Source of the DNA: Dorea sp.
Lineage (GTDB): Bacteria; Bacillota; Clostridia; Lachnospirales; Lachnospiraceae
Direction: 5' to 3'
DNA length: 64,000 nucleotides
Assembly: GCA_022769185.1 (NCBI GenBank)
Contig: JALEKG010000090.1
Location: 1 to 64,000, forward strand
Positions 1 to 11,806 of the stretch are shown here, piece by piece. How positions within the stretch are numbered: the first letter of the stretch is position 1; the number at the start of each line of letters is the position of its first letter. Under the pieces are notes generated by a model. That model was not told where the DNA came from, did not search any database, and was given only the letters and a program-made list of their open reading frames with translations. Position numbers and translations under genes: made by a program.

Positions 1-60
1 CATGTCCTTGCAGTCTGAAAAAGTATCTTTAAGTGAAAGCTGATGATAATTATTAGCCAT
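1..60 (-). CDS. N-terminal fragment of a probable transposase, running off the left edge
   Basis: Reverse strand reads ATG...MANNYHQLSLKDTFSDCKDM with an upstream GAGGAG RBS; the N-terminus resembles Firmicutes transposases from memory; only 20 codons visible. Confidence 0.4.
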   Translation of the reverse strand, partial: MANNYHQLSLKDTFSDCKDM

Positions 61-225
61 AAATTTTTTCTCCTCTCGTGTGTGGGATGTTTGTGTGGTT
101 ACTTATATTTTACCATGAGTGGAGAGAAAATTTATATATAAGCAACGAGAAAACCCAGTAAAATCAATGGGTTGCGGCATTTAGCAAATGCCTAAGGTAA
201 ATATAAAGTAAGGAGAACGAGATAA

Positions 226-2040
226 GTGTCAGAAATAGATCAGAGTAAAATTCGTAATTTTTGTATTATAGCCCATATTGATCATGGAAAATCCACCCTG
301 GCAGACCGGATCATTGAGATGACAGGTCTCCTTACCAGCCGTGAGATGCAGTCTCAGGTTCTGGATAATATGGAACTGGAGCGGGAACGTGGAATTACTA
401 TTAAAGCACAGACGGTACGTACCGTTTATAAGGCGAAAAATGGAGAAGAATATATTTTTAATTTGATTGATACACCGGGACATGTGGATTTTAATTATGA
501 AGTGTCCAGAAGTCTTGCAGCCTGTGATGGAGCAATTCTTGTTGTGGATGCGGCACAGGGAGTGGAGGCACAGACGCTTGGAAATGTGTATCTTGCATTG
601 GATCATGATCTGGACGTGATGCCAGTGATTAATAAGATTGATCTTCCCAGTGCAGAGCCGGAGCGTGTAAAAGAAGAAATTGAAGATGTGATCGGGCTTG
701 ATGCAGAGGATGCGCCGTTGATTTCGGCGAAGACCGGATTAAATGTCGAAGAAGTATTAGAGCAGATTGTAGAAAAGATTCCAGCACCGCAGGGAGATCC
801 GAAAGCGCCTCTGCGTGCATTGATCTTTGACTCTGTATATGATTCTTATAAGGGTGTCATTGTTTTCTGCAGAATTAAAGAAGGAGCAGTCAGAAAAGGG
901 ACACCGATTCTGATGATGGCAACCGGAGCGAAAGCAGAAGTTGTGGAGGTTGGTTATTTTGGGGCAGGACAGTTCATTCCCTGTGAGGAACTGAGCGCCG
1001 GTATGGTTGGGTATATAACAGCCAGCCTGAAAAATGTAAAAGAAACCCGAGTTGGAGACACGGTAACCAATGCGGCACATCCTTGCGCAGAGCCGCTTCC
1101 GGGGTACAAGAAAGTTAATCCGATGGTTTATTGTGGAATGTATCCGGCAGATGGCGCAAAATATCCTGATCTTCGAGATGCCTTGGAGAAACTGCAGTTA
1201 AATGATGCATCTCTTCAGTTTGAGCCTGAGACTTCTATTGCACTGGGATTTGGTTTCCGTTGTGGTTTCCTTGGGCTTCTTCATCTGGAGATTATCCAGG
1301 AACGTCTGGAAAGAGAGTATAATCTTGATCTGGTAACGACTGCACCAAGTGTTATTTATAAAGTGCACAAGACGAACGGAGATGTGATAGATCTGACCAA
1401 TCCTTCAAACCTTCCGGATCCGTCAGAAATTGAATATATGGAAGAGCCGATCGTGAAGGCAGAAATTATGGTGACTTCCGATTATATTGGCGCAATCATG
1501 GACCTGTGTCAGGAACGACGAGGGATTTATGATGAGATGGAATATATTGAAGAAACCCGTGCTGTGCTAAGATATCATTTACCGTTGAATGAGATTATCT
1601 ATGACTTCTTCGATGCATTAAAATCCAGATCCAGAGGGTATGCATCCTTTGATTATGAACTGGACGGATATGTGCGCTCTGAGTTGGTGAAATTAGATAT
1701 TCTGATCAATAAAGAACAGGTGGATGCTCTTTCCTTTATTATTCATGCAGATAATGCATATGAAAGAGGAAGGAAGATGTGTGAGAAGTTAAAGGAAGAA
1801 ATTCCGAGACAGCTTTTTGAGATTCCGATTCAGGCGGCCATCGGGGGAAAGATCATTGCAAGAGAAACGGTAAAAGCTATGCGTAAAGATGTGCTTGCCA
1901 AGTGTTATGGCGGTGATATCACGCGTAAGAGAAAGCTTCTTGAAAAGCAGAAAGAAGGAAAGAAGCGTATGCGCCAGGTCGGCAATGTAGAAATTCCTCA
2001 GAAAGCATTTATGAGCGTATTAAAGCTGGATGATAAGTAA
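226..2040 (+). CDS. lepA: Elongation factor 4 (LepA GTPase), GTG start
   Basis: N-terminal [20 protein letters not shown] GTPase motif, DTPGHVDF, LepA-specific C-terminus ([27 protein letters not shown]). Confidence 0.98.
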   Translation: MSEIDQSKIRNFCIIAHIDHGKSTLADRIIEMTGLLTSREMQSQVLDNMELERERGITIKAQTVRTVYKAKNGEEYIFNLIDTPGHVDFNYEVSRSLAACDGAILVVDAAQGVEAQTLGNVYLALDHDLDVMPVINKIDLPSAEPERVKEEIEDVIGLDAEDAPLISAKTGLNVEEVLEQIVEKIPAPQGDPKAPLRALIFDSVYDSYKGVIVFCRIKEGAVRKGTPILMMATGAKAEVVEVGYFGAGQFIPCEELSAGMVGYITASLKNVKETRVGDTVTNAAHPCAEPLPGYKKVNPMVYCGMYPADGAKYPDLRDALEKLQLNDASLQFEPETSIALGFGFRCGFLGLLHLEIIQERLEREYNLDLVTTAPSVIYKVHKTNGDVIDLTNPSNLPDPSEIEYMEEPIVKAEIMVTSDYIGAIMDLCQERRGIYDEMEYIEETRAVLRYHLPLNEIIYDFFDALKSRSRGYASFDYELDGYVRSELVKLDILINKEQVDALSFIIHADNAYERGRKMCEKLKEEIPRQLFEIPIQAAIGGKIIARETVKAMRKDVLAKCYGGDITRKRKLLEKQKEGKKRMRQVGNVEIPQKAFMSVLKLDDK

Positions 2041-3146
2041 TGAGACCTTTAGAGTTATATATTCATATACCGTTTTGCGTGAAAAAATGCAGATATTGTG
2101 ATTTCCTGTCAGCACCTGCTTCGGCTGAGGAGAGGCAGAAATATGTAACGGATCTTTGCAGAAAGATCCGTTCCTATGAAGGGGTGGCGGGAAAATATCT
2201 TATTAGAAGTATATTTATTGGCGGGGGAACACCGTCGATCCTGGATGCAGGGCAGATTCGTGATATATTTGATGCAATCCGCGGGACATTTCCACTCGAT
2301 TCTGATGCGGAGATTTCTATCGAAGTGAATCCGGGAACTGTGGACCGGATGAAAATGATTTCTTATCAAAGGGCTGGAATTAATCGCCTGAGCATTGGTC
2401 TTCAGTCGGTGAATGATCAGGAACTTAAGATGCTGGGCAGGATTCATACGTTTGAGGACTTTTTGGAGACTTATACAATTGCCAGAGAAGAAGGTTTTCA
2501 TAATATTAACGTAGATCTGATGTCAGGAATTCCATTTCAGACTTTAACAGAATGGGAAAAGACACTGAAGACTGTAGCGGAATTGAGGCCGGAACATATC
2601 TCGGCCTATAGTCTGATCATTGAAAAAGGGACACCTTTTTATGAAAAATATGGAGAAGGTGAGCGGGCCGAGGCGAGAAGAAAACGAGAATTGCCGGACG
2701 AGGATACCGAGCGCCTGATGTATCAGTTTACAAAAAACATCCTTGCAGATTACGGATATCACAGATATGAGATCTCGAATTATGCAAAGGAAGGCTATGA
2801 ATGCCGGCATAATCTGGGATACTGGGACAGAATCGAATATCTGGGAATTGGAACAGGAGCGGCATCACTGATGGATAATCAGAGATGGACGGAAGGAGAA
2901 GAACCAGTAACCTTAAGTGTGGAAAACCAGATGGAGGAATACATGTTTCTAGGACTCCGTAAGATGGAAGGTGTATCCAAAAGCAGGTTTCAGAAATCAT
3001 TCGCGCGTAAGATTGAAGAAATATATGGAAAAGTTCTGATTGACATGTATGCGAAAAAGTTGTTAGAAGAATCCGGTGATTATATTAGATTGACAGAAAG
3101 AGGCATTGATGTCAGTAATTATGTTATGAGTGAATTTTTATTTTAA
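2040..3146 (+). CDS. hemW: Radical SAM HemW (coproporphyrinogen III oxidase-like) protein
   Basis: YIHIPFCVKKCRYCDF CxxxCxxC motif, IGGGTPS, downstream of lepA as is common in Firmicutes. Confidence 0.95.
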   Translation: MRPLELYIHIPFCVKKCRYCDFLSAPASAEERQKYVTDLCRKIRSYEGVAGKYLIRSIFIGGGTPSILDAGQIRDIFDAIRGTFPLDSDAEISIEVNPGTVDRMKMISYQRAGINRLSIGLQSVNDQELKMLGRIHTFEDFLETYTIAREEGFHNINVDLMSGIPFQTLTEWEKTLKTVAELRPEHISAYSLIIEKGTPFYEKYGEGERAEARRKRELPDEDTERLMYQFTKNILADYGYHRYEISNYAKEGYECRHNLGYWDRIEYLGIGTGAASLMDNQRWTEGEEPVTLSVENQMEEYMFLGLRKMEGVSKSRFQKSFARKIEEIYGKVLIDMYAKKLLEESGDYIRLTERGIDVSNYVMSEFLF

Positions 3147-3149
3147 AAC

Positions 3150-3172
3150 AGGGACTGTATCATGCAGTCCCT
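3150..3172. terminator. Hairpin between convergent hemW and chromate transporter genes
   Basis: AGGGACTG-tatcatg-CAGTCCCT, T-rich on both sides. Confidence 0.7.
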
Positions 3173-3180
3173 TGAAAATT

Positions 3181-3735
3181 TTACAATTGAAAAATGATTC
3201 CAATAACTGCACCTGCAATGATCCATATAAGCGGGTGCAGTTTTTTGAGTGGTTTGATCTGGAGGAGTAAGAATATGTTCAAACAGATCAAAACACTTAG
3301 AAGATCAATTCTTTTTTCCCCGTTTTTGGTGACAACCATGGTAATCTGTAATAATTCCCAGACTGCATATCCGATCAGTGCTGCCACAGTTGGGCGAATT
3401 CCGTAAAAGACAGCTTTTACCGTCTGGTTCTCACTGAAATTTTCCAGAAATTTTGCAATGATAATAATAATTACCAGTGCAGGAGCAGTCAGAGAAAGGG
3501 TGGCGATGATCGCACCAGGAATGCCGGCTGCTTCATAACCTGCATAAGTTGCCATATTGATACCAACTGGTCCGGGAGTACTTTCGCTGATCGCAATCAT
3601 GTTAGCCAACTCCCCTGCTGTGTACCAGTCATATTTTGCGGTTAGATCCATCAGAAATGGGATGGTGGCCATTCCGCCTCCGATGGAAAAAAGACCAATC
3701 TTGAAAAATTCATAGGCAAGAGTAAGGTAGATCAT
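3181..3735 (-). CDS. Chromate transporter half-protein
   Basis: FFKIGLFSIGGGMATIPFL and STPGPVGINMATYAGYEAAG motifs of the CHR family. Confidence 0.93.
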   Translation of the reverse strand: MIYLTLAYEFFKIGLFSIGGGMATIPFLMDLTAKYDWYTAGELANMIAISESTPGPVGINMATYAGYEAAGIPGAIIATLSLTAPALVIIIIIAKFLENFSENQTVKAVFYGIRPTVAALIGYAVWELLQITMVVTKNGEKRIDLLSVLICLNIFLLLQIKPLKKLHPLIWIIAGAVIGIIFQL

Positions 3736-4283
3736 TTCTTATACCTCCGTTTGAGGCCCTGTGCAATGGCTCCAATGATACCGGCAATTACGATAATCGC
3801 GGCTGTTGGAATTGGAGTAAAACATGCGAGAAGAAAGGATGCAGCAAAAAGAATACCGCCTAACAGGTCAATGATCCCCTTTCTGGCCATAGAAACTACC
3901 GTACTTAACATCAGTGCACATACGATGATACGAATCCCTGCCAAAGCGTGTACCACTGTTGGAAGATGGATAAAGCTCTGCAGGATGGAAGCAATCAGAC
4001 AGATGATGATGATGGAAGGGGATACAACGCCAAGGGTAGCAGCAATACTGCCCGGAAATCCGGCCTGTTTGTATCCGACATAAGTTGCGGTATTGACTGC
4101 GATTATGCCGGGTGTACATTGTCCAATTGCATACATATCCAGAATTTCTTCCTCCTTACACCAGTGATGATTCTGTACGACTTCACGCTGCAGCATCGGA
4201 AGCATTGCAAGTCCGCCGCCAAAGGTCAGCCCTCCGATTTTGCAGAAACTGATATAAAGATCTGCCATTTTCTTTAATTTCAT
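3732..4283 (-). CDS. Chromate transporter half-protein (second subunit)
   Basis: FCKIGGLTFGGGLAMLPML, CTPGIIAVNTATYVGYKQAG; start moved to 4283 (AGGAGA RBS before MKLKK). Confidence 0.92.
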   Translation of the reverse strand: MKLKKMADLYISFCKIGGLTFGGGLAMLPMLQREVVQNHHWCKEEEILDMYAIGQCTPGIIAVNTATYVGYKQAGFPGSIAATLGVVSPSIIIICLIASILQSFIHLPTVVHALAGIRIIVCALMLSTVVSMARKGIIDLLGGILFAASFLLACFTPIPTAAIIVIAGIIGAIAQGLKRRYKK

Positions 4284-4323
4284 GCTTATAAGGTCTCCTA
4301 AATGAAAACTTGATTCAAAACTG

Positions 4324-4836
4324 TTATAAAAGATCTGCCATGATCTTTGCATAGATTTCCTGATTTTTTTTGTTCCAGTTATTGGCGATTGTTTCTGCTT
4401 CTGCCTCCGTTGGGGCAGTCACAGTCAGATCAATCAATGGAGACCCATGTTCGATGACCTGACACCTTACCGAATACTCCATATTAGAATTTTTATAAAA
4501 ATCCGATTTTACCGAAACTTCATTTTTTAATTCATATTGTTTTGCTTTTAGAAATGTGTCTATATCCTCCTGGATGGCAGGAGAGATGTCGTTTCGAAAG
4601 AAATGAATTGTTTCAGCCCCTTCCTCTGTAAGGTGGTAGAAGGTACGACTGTGAGTGGATTCTTCGCGGATAAAACCAGAATCAATTAATTCGGAAATAG
4701 CCTGCTGTAATTTGAAATAGGTCGTATAACCTTCATCTAGAATAAATTCTGAGATCTGGGAATTAGTCAGAGGAAAATCAACTTTATTCAACATGTACAA
4801 TATAATTAATTTATATAGTTTGTAAGATTTTGGCAT
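4324..4836 (-). CDS. DUF4364 family protein (winged-helix-like)
   Basis: KLIILYMLNKVDFPLTNSQISEFILDEGYTTYFKLQQAI; typical DUF4364 N-terminus. Confidence 0.8.
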   Translation of the reverse strand: MPKSYKLYKLIILYMLNKVDFPLTNSQISEFILDEGYTTYFKLQQAISELIDSGFIREESTHSRTFYHLTEEGAETIHFFRNDISPAIQEDIDTFLKAKQYELKNEVSVKSDFYKNSNMEYSVRCQVIEHGSPLIDLTVTAPTEAEAETIANNWNKKNQEIYAKIMADLL

Positions 4837-5762
4837 AATGATAACTCCTTTCCCTGCCAGATGTCGTGTGTCTTGAAATATGCCTGCATCTGATTCAGTA
4901 CTTTTCGTTTATTACCTGTCCAAAGAGGTGCAATCAGAAGTGGCTTGGGCCCATCTCCTGTCAGCCGGTGTATGACAATGTCAGGACGGAGAATACAAAG
5001 GCATCTGCCAAGCAATTCAAAATATTCTTCCATGGAGGGAAGGGGGAACGGATGCTCTCGATAATAATCGGCAAGGTCAGTTCCTTTTAGTATGTGTAAT
5101 AATTGCAGCTTTACACCTTGAATGTCCTGGGTATTCAGATATTGGACAGTTTCCAGAGAATCTTTGGCTGTTTCTCCTGGAAGACAGAGAATCGTATGGA
5201 CAATAACATCGATCTTTCGAATGCGCAGTTCCCGGACTGCCTGTTCAAAAATCGGAAGATCGTAGCCGCGCCGGATAAAATCGGCAGTATGAGAGTGAAT
5301 GGTTTGAAGTCCAAGTTCAACCCATACAGGTTTGATCTGATTTAGTTCGAACAATAGATCAAGAATTTCAGGGGCAAGACAATCTGGTCTTGTGGCGATC
5401 GAAAGAATCTGAATGTCCGGGTGTATAATAGCCTCCGTAAAGATCTCTCTCAGATATTCCACAGATGCGTAAGTGTTAGTATAAGCTTGAAAATACGCAA
5501 TGTAAGAAGATCCGGTATGCTTTTTGGAGACTTTAGACTTTCCGTGTTCAATCTGCTTTGTTATGGAAAGATGACATGATTCAGCGAAATCGCCAGAGCC
5601 GCCGGCGCTGCAGAATATACAGCCCCGGCGTCCCAGAGTTCCATCACGATTGGGGCATGTCATACCGCCATTCAGTGAAATCTTATATAATTTTTCGCCA
5701 TAAGTTTTTTTTAGATAATAATCCAGAGAATAATATCTCTTTTCATCCCAGCGAACGGTCAT
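4806..5762 (-). CDS. TIGR01212 family radical SAM protein (YhcC-like)
   Basis: KISLNGGMTCPNRDGTLGRRGCIFCSAGGSGDFA motif. Confidence 0.93.
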   Translation of the reverse strand: MTVRWDEKRYYSLDYYLKKTYGEKLYKISLNGGMTCPNRDGTLGRRGCIFCSAGGSGDFAESCHLSITKQIEHGKSKVSKKHTGSSYIAYFQAYTNTYASVEYLREIFTEAIIHPDIQILSIATRPDCLAPEILDLLFELNQIKPVWVELGLQTIHSHTADFIRRGYDLPIFEQAVRELRIRKIDVIVHTILCLPGETAKDSLETVQYLNTQDIQGVKLQLLHILKGTDLADYYREHPFPLPSMEEYFELLGRCLCILRPDIVIHRLTGDGPKPLLIAPLWTGNKRKVLNQMQAYFKTHDIWQGKELSLCQNLTNYIN

Positions 5763-5763
5763 T

Positions 5764-6912
5764 TTAGATTAATTCCTTTACTGCACGGCTTACAACATCG
5801 GATACGCGTGGATCAAATGCTTCCGGAAGAATGTTATTTTCATTTAATTCTTCATCTGGGACAAGTCCTGCAATTGCTTTGGCAGTTGCAAGCTTCATCT
5901 CTTCTGTAATCTGAGTTGCACGTCCTTCCAAAGCGCCGCGGAAGATTCCCGGGAAAGCAACGACGTTATTTACCTGATTCGGGAAATCAGAACGTCCGGT
6001 ACCGACTACTTTTGCACCGGCAGCTTTTGCAAGATCCGGCATGATCTCAGGGACCGGATTGGCCATGGCAAAGATGATGGCATCTTTATTCATTGAAGCC
6101 ACCATTTCCTGTGTTACAATATTAGGAGCAGAGACTCCGACAAAAATGTCAGCGCCTTTCAGGGCATCGGCAAGTGTTCCGGTCTGATTTTCCAGATTAG
6201 TAACTTCTACCATTCTTTTCTGCATCCAGTTTAGATTCGGAGAATCTTTCCCGATGATTCCATTGATATCGCACATGGTAACATGCTTAAAACCATAGGT
6301 AAGAAGCAGTTTGGTGATTGCGACACCGGCAGATCCGGCCCCGTTAACTACAACTTTGGAATCTTCTTTGTTCTTTCCGGTTACTTTCATTGCATTCATG
6401 ATTCCTGCAAGAACAACGATCGCGGTACCGTGCTGGTCATCATGAAAAACAGGAATGTCAAGAAGTTCTTTTAAACGTTCTTCGATTTCAAAACATCTCG
6501 GAGCACTGATATCTTCCAGATTAATGCCGCCGAAAGCAGGAGCAATATTTACTACGGTTTTGATAATTTCTTCGGTATCCTGTGTATCCAGACAGATTGG
6601 TACAGCATTGACTCCTCCGAATTCTTTAAAAAGTACAGCTTTTCCTTCCATAACCGGCATTGCGGCCAATGCTCCGATGTTACCAAGACCGAGGACGGCA
6701 CTTCCATCAGATACAACGGCAATTGTGTTGGATTTTATGGTATAAGTATAAGCGGCTTCTTTATCTTTAGCGATTACTTTGCATGGTTCTGCAACACCTG
6801 GAGTATAGGCTATTGCCAGATCTTCTCGGGAATTTACATGGGATTTTGCAGTCGTCTCAATCTTTCCATGCCATTCTTCATGCATTTTAAGAGCTTTTTC
6901 ACTGTTTGTCAT
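5764..6912 (-). CDS. NAD(P)-dependent malic enzyme
   Basis: AYTPGVAEPC, SDGSAVLGLGNIGALAAMPVMEGK, FHDDQHGTAIV; start set to 6912 (RBS AGGTGG). Confidence 0.96.
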   Translation of the reverse strand: MTNSEKALKMHEEWHGKIETTAKSHVNSREDLAIAYTPGVAEPCKVIAKDKEAAYTYTIKSNTIAVVSDGSAVLGLGNIGALAAMPVMEGKAVLFKEFGGVNAVPICLDTQDTEEIIKTVVNIAPAFGGINLEDISAPRCFEIEERLKELLDIPVFHDDQHGTAIVVLAGIMNAMKVTGKNKEDSKVVVNGAGSAGVAITKLLLTYGFKHVTMCDINGIIGKDSPNLNWMQKRMVEVTNLENQTGTLADALKGADIFVGVSAPNIVTQEMVASMNKDAIIFAMANPVPEIMPDLAKAAGAKVVGTGRSDFPNQVNNVVAFPGIFRGALEGRATQITEEMKLATAKAIAGLVPDEELNENNILPEAFDPRVSDVVSRAVKELI

Positions 6913-7151
6913 TGGAATACCACCTTTTCGTAAATTTATTCTTTTTCTCTTATTTTTATAAGTATACAGATAAATAATATCATTCCTGTCAGGGCAAGTC
7001 AACAAGCCTGTTGTCTATGAAAATTGGTAAAACAGAAAACGCTTTTAAAATGTTGATATATGTAGTATAATACTTTCATGTTTCAGAGTTGTCGCTTCAG
7101 ACAAGGTTTCCCATTAAAATATAGGGCAATATGAATATGAAAGGATAGATT

Positions 7152-8492
7152 ATGATGAGAGAAAAATATGAATCATTACCTTTGGCAACGTTGAAAGACC
7201 TTGCAAAGGCAAGAGGTTTAAAAGGAATCTCTACTATGAAAAAAGCGGAGTTGATTGAACTTATGCTGGAGGAAGATGAGAAAGAGAAACGTTCTTCCAG
7301 AGAGACGGTGAAAGAAATGTCTGCAAATACAGGAGATAAAGAACTGCATGATATAGATAAGCTGGATAGTGGAGTGGTGGCACACGGCATTCTGGAAGTG
7401 CTTCCAGACGGATATGGATTTATCAGAAGTGCAAATTATCTGCCTGGTGAAAATGATGTGTATGTGTCTCCGTCACAAATTCGAAAATTTAATTTGAAGA
7501 CAGGTGATGTCCTGGAAGGGCATACGAGAATTAAGACACAACAGGAAAAATTCAGTGCACTTTTATATCTGACCAGAATTAATGCAATGGATCCGATGAA
7601 AGCAATGCGCAGAGCAAACTTTGAAGACATGACACCAATTTTCCCAGATGAGAGATTACGCCTGGAGTGTGGAAAGACAAGTACGGCAATGAGGATTGTA
7701 GACCTGCTTTCTCCAATCGGAAAAGGTCAGAGAGGTATGATCGTATCTCCGCCGAAAGCAGGAAAGACAACACTTTTAAAACAGGTGGCGCTGTCTGTAC
7801 AGAAAAATAATCCAGAGATTCATCTTTTGATTCTTCTGATCGATGAACGTCCAGAAGAAGTTACTGATATTAAAGAAACGATTGAAGGACCGAATGTGGA
7901 GGTGATTTATTCTACATTTGATGAATTACCGGAGCACCATAAACGTGTGTCAGAGATGGTGATCGAAAGAGCAAAAAGGCTGGTAGAACATAAGAAGGAT
8001 GTAATGATCCTTCTCGACAGTATTACCAGGCTCGCAAGAGCATACAACCTGACAGTACCACCATCAGGAAGAACATTATCTGGTGGTCTGGATCCTGCAG
8101 CGCTTCATATGCCGAAGCGGTTCTTTGGTGCTGCAAGAAATATGAGAGAAGGAGGAAGCCTTACAATCCTTGCAACGGCACTGGTAGATACCGGTAGTAA
8201 GATGGATGATGTTGTGTATGAAGAGTTTAAGGGAACTGGTAATATGGAGTTAGTGCTTGACCGGAAACTCTCAGAAAAACGGGTATTTCCTGCAATTGAT
8301 ATTCCTAAGTCCGGAACCAGAAGAGAAGACCTTTTGCTTACAAAGGAAGAGCAGGAAGCAGTAGATAATATGCGCCGTGCACTTAACGGTTTGCGCCCGG
8401 AAGAGGCTGTTGATAACATTTTGAATATGTTTACGAGAACACAGAATAATGCAGAGTTGATTCAAATGGTAAAAAAGACAAAATTAATCTAG
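7152..8492 (+). CDS. rho: Transcription termination factor Rho
   Basis: Rho N-terminal domain, [19 protein letters not shown] Walker [13 protein letters not shown]. Confidence 0.98.
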   Translation: MMREKYESLPLATLKDLAKARGLKGISTMKKAELIELMLEEDEKEKRSSRETVKEMSANTGDKELHDIDKLDSGVVAHGILEVLPDGYGFIRSANYLPGENDVYVSPSQIRKFNLKTGDVLEGHTRIKTQQEKFSALLYLTRINAMDPMKAMRRANFEDMTPIFPDERLRLECGKTSTAMRIVDLLSPIGKGQRGMIVSPPKAGKTTLLKQVALSVQKNNPEIHLLILLIDERPEEVTDIKETIEGPNVEVIYSTFDELPEHHKRVSEMVIERAKRLVEHKKDVMILLDSITRLARAYNLTVPPSGRTLSGGLDPAALHMPKRFFGAARNMREGGSLTILATALVDTGSKMDDVVYEEFKGTGNMELVLDRKLSEKRVFPAIDIPKSGTRREDLLLTKEEQEAVDNMRRALNGLRPEEAVDNILNMFTRTQNNAELIQMVKKTKLI

Positions 8493-8518
8493 ACAAAGAG
8501 CTTTATATGTGCTACAAT
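8490..8518 (+). promoter_or_regulatory. Predicted SigA-type promoter for rpmE
   Basis: TAGACA - 17 nt - TACAAT; the -35 overlaps the rho stop codon. Confidence 0.65.
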
Positions 8519-8591
8519 AACAAAGCTGTTTAAATTAGTGAACATTATTGCACAATTTATGTATGTGACAAAATAAAGAAGTAAAGACGAG

Positions 8592-8804
8592 GTGAAAATC
8601 ATGAAAGAAGGAATACATCCAAAATATTATCAGGCAACTGTAACTTGTAACTGTGGTAATACATTCGTAACAGGATCTACAAATGAAGAAATCCACGTAG
8701 AAATCTGTTCTAAGTGTCATCCATTCTATACAGGACAGCAGAAAGCAACTCAGGCTCGTGGCCGTGTTGACAAGTTCAATAAAAAATACGGAATGGGAAA
8801 ATAA
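8592..8804 (+). CDS. rpmE: 50S ribosomal protein L31 (zinc-type, CxC...CxxC)
   Basis: [27 protein letters not shown]...[12 protein letters not shown]. Confidence 0.98.
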   Translation: MKIMKEGIHPKYYQATVTCNCGNTFVTGSTNEEIHVEICSKCHPFYTGQQKATQARGRVDKFNKKYGMGK

Positions 8805-8818
8805 GTTAGCAAGTAATG

Positions 8819-8848
8819 GGTTGAGGTTGTTGAATCTCAACCTTTTTT
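8819..8848 (+). terminator. Intrinsic terminator after rpmE
   Basis: GGTTGAG-loop-CTCAACC followed by T6. Confidence 0.9.
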
Positions 8849-8874
8849 GCACTTCAAGACAAAAGGAGTAATAC

Positions 8875-9813
8875 ATGAAGTCATCAAATATTGGAGGACA
8901 GGCTGTTCTGGAAGGAATCATGATGAAGCATAAAGATGAGTATGCAGTGGCAGTGAGAAAGCCTGACGGAGAGATTTTTGTGCAGACGGAGACTTATCAC
9001 AGTATTGTGGGAAGATGGAGGAAACTGACAGAGATTCCATTTATCAGAGGAGTATTTAATTTTATAGATTCTATGGTGCTGGGAATTAAGACATTAATGT
9101 TTTCAGCAGAATTTTATGAGGAAGAGGAAGAAGAAAAAATACTTACAGAAAAGGAAGTAAAGAAGAAAGAGAAACAGGAAAGTTTAATGATGGGGGCGAC
9201 GGTAGCATTTTCTGTTGTGATTGCAGTCGCGGTTTTTATGATCTTGCCATACTTTCTTTCTTCACTTTTAAAGCCAGTGATTACATCCTATACATTAAGG
9301 ACAGTGATAGAAGGCTTTGTTAGAATCGGTATTTTTATTTTATATGTGCTTTTGATTTCCAGAATGGAAGATATTCAAAGAACGTTTATGTATCATGGTG
9401 CAGAACATAAATGCATTAACTGCATTGAGCACGGGCTTCCGCTTACCGTAGAAAATGTAAAGATCAGTTCCAGACAGCATAAAAGATGTGGAACCAGTTT
9501 CTTGTTTTTTGTGTTGACAATCAGTATTATTTTGCTGATTTTGATCCGTGTAGAGTCACCAGTTATGAGAGTGGTTGTCAGGATAGCATTGCTTCCTGTA
9601 ATCGCAGGAATATCTTATGAAGTGTTGAAACTGGCTGGACGCAGCGAAAATCCGCTGGTCAATCTGCTCAGTAAACCGGGATTGGCAATTCAGAAGATGA
9701 CGACCAAAGAGCCTGATGACAGTATGATCGAAGTGGCAATCCAGGCAGTGGAAGCAGTATTCGATTGGAGAGCATATGAAGAAGAAAATTTTCACACTTC
9801 AACAGATATATAA
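8875..9813 (+). CDS. DUF1385 domain-containing membrane protein
   Basis: NIGGQAVLEGIMMKHKDEYAVAVRKPDG, YHGAEHKCINCIEHG. Confidence 0.93.
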   Translation: MKSSNIGGQAVLEGIMMKHKDEYAVAVRKPDGEIFVQTETYHSIVGRWRKLTEIPFIRGVFNFIDSMVLGIKTLMFSAEFYEEEEEEKILTEKEVKKKEKQESLMMGATVAFSVVIAVAVFMILPYFLSSLLKPVITSYTLRTVIEGFVRIGIFILYVLLISRMEDIQRTFMYHGAEHKCINCIEHGLPLTVENVKISSRQHKRCGTSFLFFVLTISIILLILIRVESPVMRVVVRIALLPVIAGISYEVLKLAGRSENPLVNLLSKPGLAIQKMTTKEPDDSMIEVAIQAVEAVFDWRAYEEENFHTSTDI

Positions 9814-10624
9814 AGAGGGAATCCTGTGTCTTGAAGAAGCGGGAATTGAAGAGGCAAAGCTGGATGCCTGGTATCTTTTAGAATACGTTACCGGAATTGG
9901 AAGGGCAGCATATTATGGCAGACCGGACAGAGTGATCGAGGAAGAGATGGTCCGGAAGTACATGGAAACGATTCGAATTCGGAGTACCAGGGTTCCGCTT
10001 CAGCATATCACCGGGGAACAGGTATTTATGGGATATCCATTCCTTGTAAATGAACATGTGCTGATTCCAAGACAGGATACAGAAAGTCTGGTTGAGGAAG
10101 CTTTGAAGGTGACTACGGCCGGAATGCAGGTCCTGGATATGTGTACGGGATCAGGATGCATTTTGTTAAGCATGATGAAGAAAAAGCCGGGAATGAAAGG
10201 TATCGGCTGTGATATTTCAAAGGAAGCACTGAAAGTGGCAGAAGAAAACGCAAAGCGGCTGAAAGTAGAGACGGTATTTGTAGAAAGTGATCTGTTTGAA
10301 AATGTGACCGGGAAATTTGATGTTATTGTGTCAAATCCACCTTATATCAGAACAGATGTCATTGCCGGGCTGCAGGATGAGGTGAAGCTTTATGATCCGT
10401 TCCTTGCACTGGATGGAAAAGAGGATGGCCTGTATTTTTACAGGAAGATTATTTGCGAGAGTACTGCTTATATGAAAAACTCCGGGGTGCTTCTGTTTGA
10501 AATCGGATCTGACCAGGGAGAAGCGGTGTCAGATCTTATGAATGCCGCTGGGTATCAGAATGTGACGGTAAAAAAGGATTTGGCAGGTCTTGACCGAGTG
10601 GTGATCGGCATGTACAATATATAA
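9776..10624 (+). CDS. prmC: Peptide chain release factor N5-glutamine methyltransferase
   Basis: VLIPRQDTE, VLDMCTGSGCI, IVSNPPYI. Confidence 0.96.
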   Translation: MKKKIFTLQQIYKEGILCLEEAGIEEAKLDAWYLLEYVTGIGRAAYYGRPDRVIEEEMVRKYMETIRIRSTRVPLQHITGEQVFMGYPFLVNEHVLIPRQDTESLVEEALKVTTAGMQVLDMCTGSGCILLSMMKKKPGMKGIGCDISKEALKVAEENAKRLKVETVFVESDLFENVTGKFDVIVSNPPYIRTDVIAGLQDEVKLYDPFLALDGKEDGLYFYRKIICESTAYMKNSGVLLFEIGSDQGEAVSDLMNAAGYQNVTVKKDLAGLDRVVIGMYNI

Positions 10625-10735
10625 GATGCCAGGGGCAGAAGGTTGTGTATTTTATACTTGCGGACCCTGGATTTATATAATATTTTATAAAATACAAGAA
10701 GAAATGTATGAAGATAGATATGAGGAGGAAAAGTT

Positions 10736-11806
10736 ATGTTTGACAAATTAGAGGATCTGCTCATTCGATTAGAAGAAATCTTAAGTGAACTTCAGGAGCC
10801 AGATGTGGCAAATGATCCGAACCGGTTCCGGAAGCTGATGAAGGAACAGAATGAATTGACCCCGATTGTGGAGGCATATAAGGAATATAAGTCATGCAAG
10901 CAGACCATTGAAGAGAGTCTGGAGATGTTGGATGAAGAAACAGATGAAGATATGCGTGAACTTGCAAAAGAAGAACTGAATGACTCTAAAAAGCGTGTGG
11001 AGGAACTGGAGCAGGAGCTCAAGATTCTCTTGCTTCCCAAAGATCCAAACGATGAAAAAAACGTTATTGTTGAGATTCGAGCAGGAGCCGGCGGGGATGA
11101 AGCGGCATTGTTTGCTGCTGAAATCTACCGAATGTATTTGCATTATGCAGAAAGTAAGCATTGGAAAGTAGAATTAGTAGAATGTGAAGAAATAGGAATT
11201 GGCGGAATGAAAAATGTTACTTTTATGATTAATGGAAAAGGAGCATATTCCGTGATGAAATATGAATCTGGTGTACATCGTGTACAGCGTGTTCCAGAGA
11301 CAGAATCCGGAGGACGAATCCATACATCTACAATTACTGTTGCTGTTATGCCTGAGGCAGAGGATGTAGACATTCAGATTGATGAAAAGGATATTCGTAT
11401 CGACGTAATGCGTGCATCTGGAAATGGCGGACAGTGTGTCAATACTACTGATTCAGCTGTACGTTTGACGCATTATCCAACTGGAATCGTAATCTACAGC
11501 CAGACTGAGAAATCACAGCTTCAGAATAAAGAAAAAGCATTTGCACTTCTGCGTGCAAAACTGTACGATATGGAATGCCAGAAACGACATGATGCAGAAG
11601 CCGAAGCAAGAAAAAGCCAGATTGGTACAGGAGACCGTTCGGAAAAAATCCGTACTTATAACTTTCCACAGGGACGTGTGACCGATCACCGCATCGGATT
11701 AACATTATACAAACTCGATAAAATCATGAATGGAGACATCCAGGAAATTATCGACGCCTGCATTGCAGCCGACCAGGCCGCAAAACTCGCAAACATGAAC
11801 GAATAG
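10736..11806 (+). CDS. prfA: Peptide chain release factor 1
   Basis: [33 protein letters not shown]. Confidence 0.97.
   Translation: MFDKLEDLLIRLEEILSELQEPDVANDPNRFRKLMKEQNELTPIVEAYKEYKSCKQTIEESLEMLDEETDEDMRELAKEELNDSKKRVEELEQELKILLLPKDPNDEKNVIVEIRAGAGGDEAALFAAEIYRMYLHYAESKHWKVELVECEEIGIGGMKNVTFMINGKGAYSVMKYESGVHRVQRVPETESGGRIHTSTITVAVMPEAEDVDIQIDEKDIRIDVMRASGNGGQCVNTTDSAVRLTHYPTGIVIYSQTEKSQLQNKEKAFALLRAKLYDMECQKRHDAEAEARKSQIGTGDRSEKIRTYNFPQGRVTDHRIGLTLYKLDKIMNGDIQEIIDACIAADQAAKLANMNE

Noticed and set aside
229-1080. Minus-strand ORFs inside lepA
   Set aside because: Antisense shadow ORFs of a conserved gene with no RBS.
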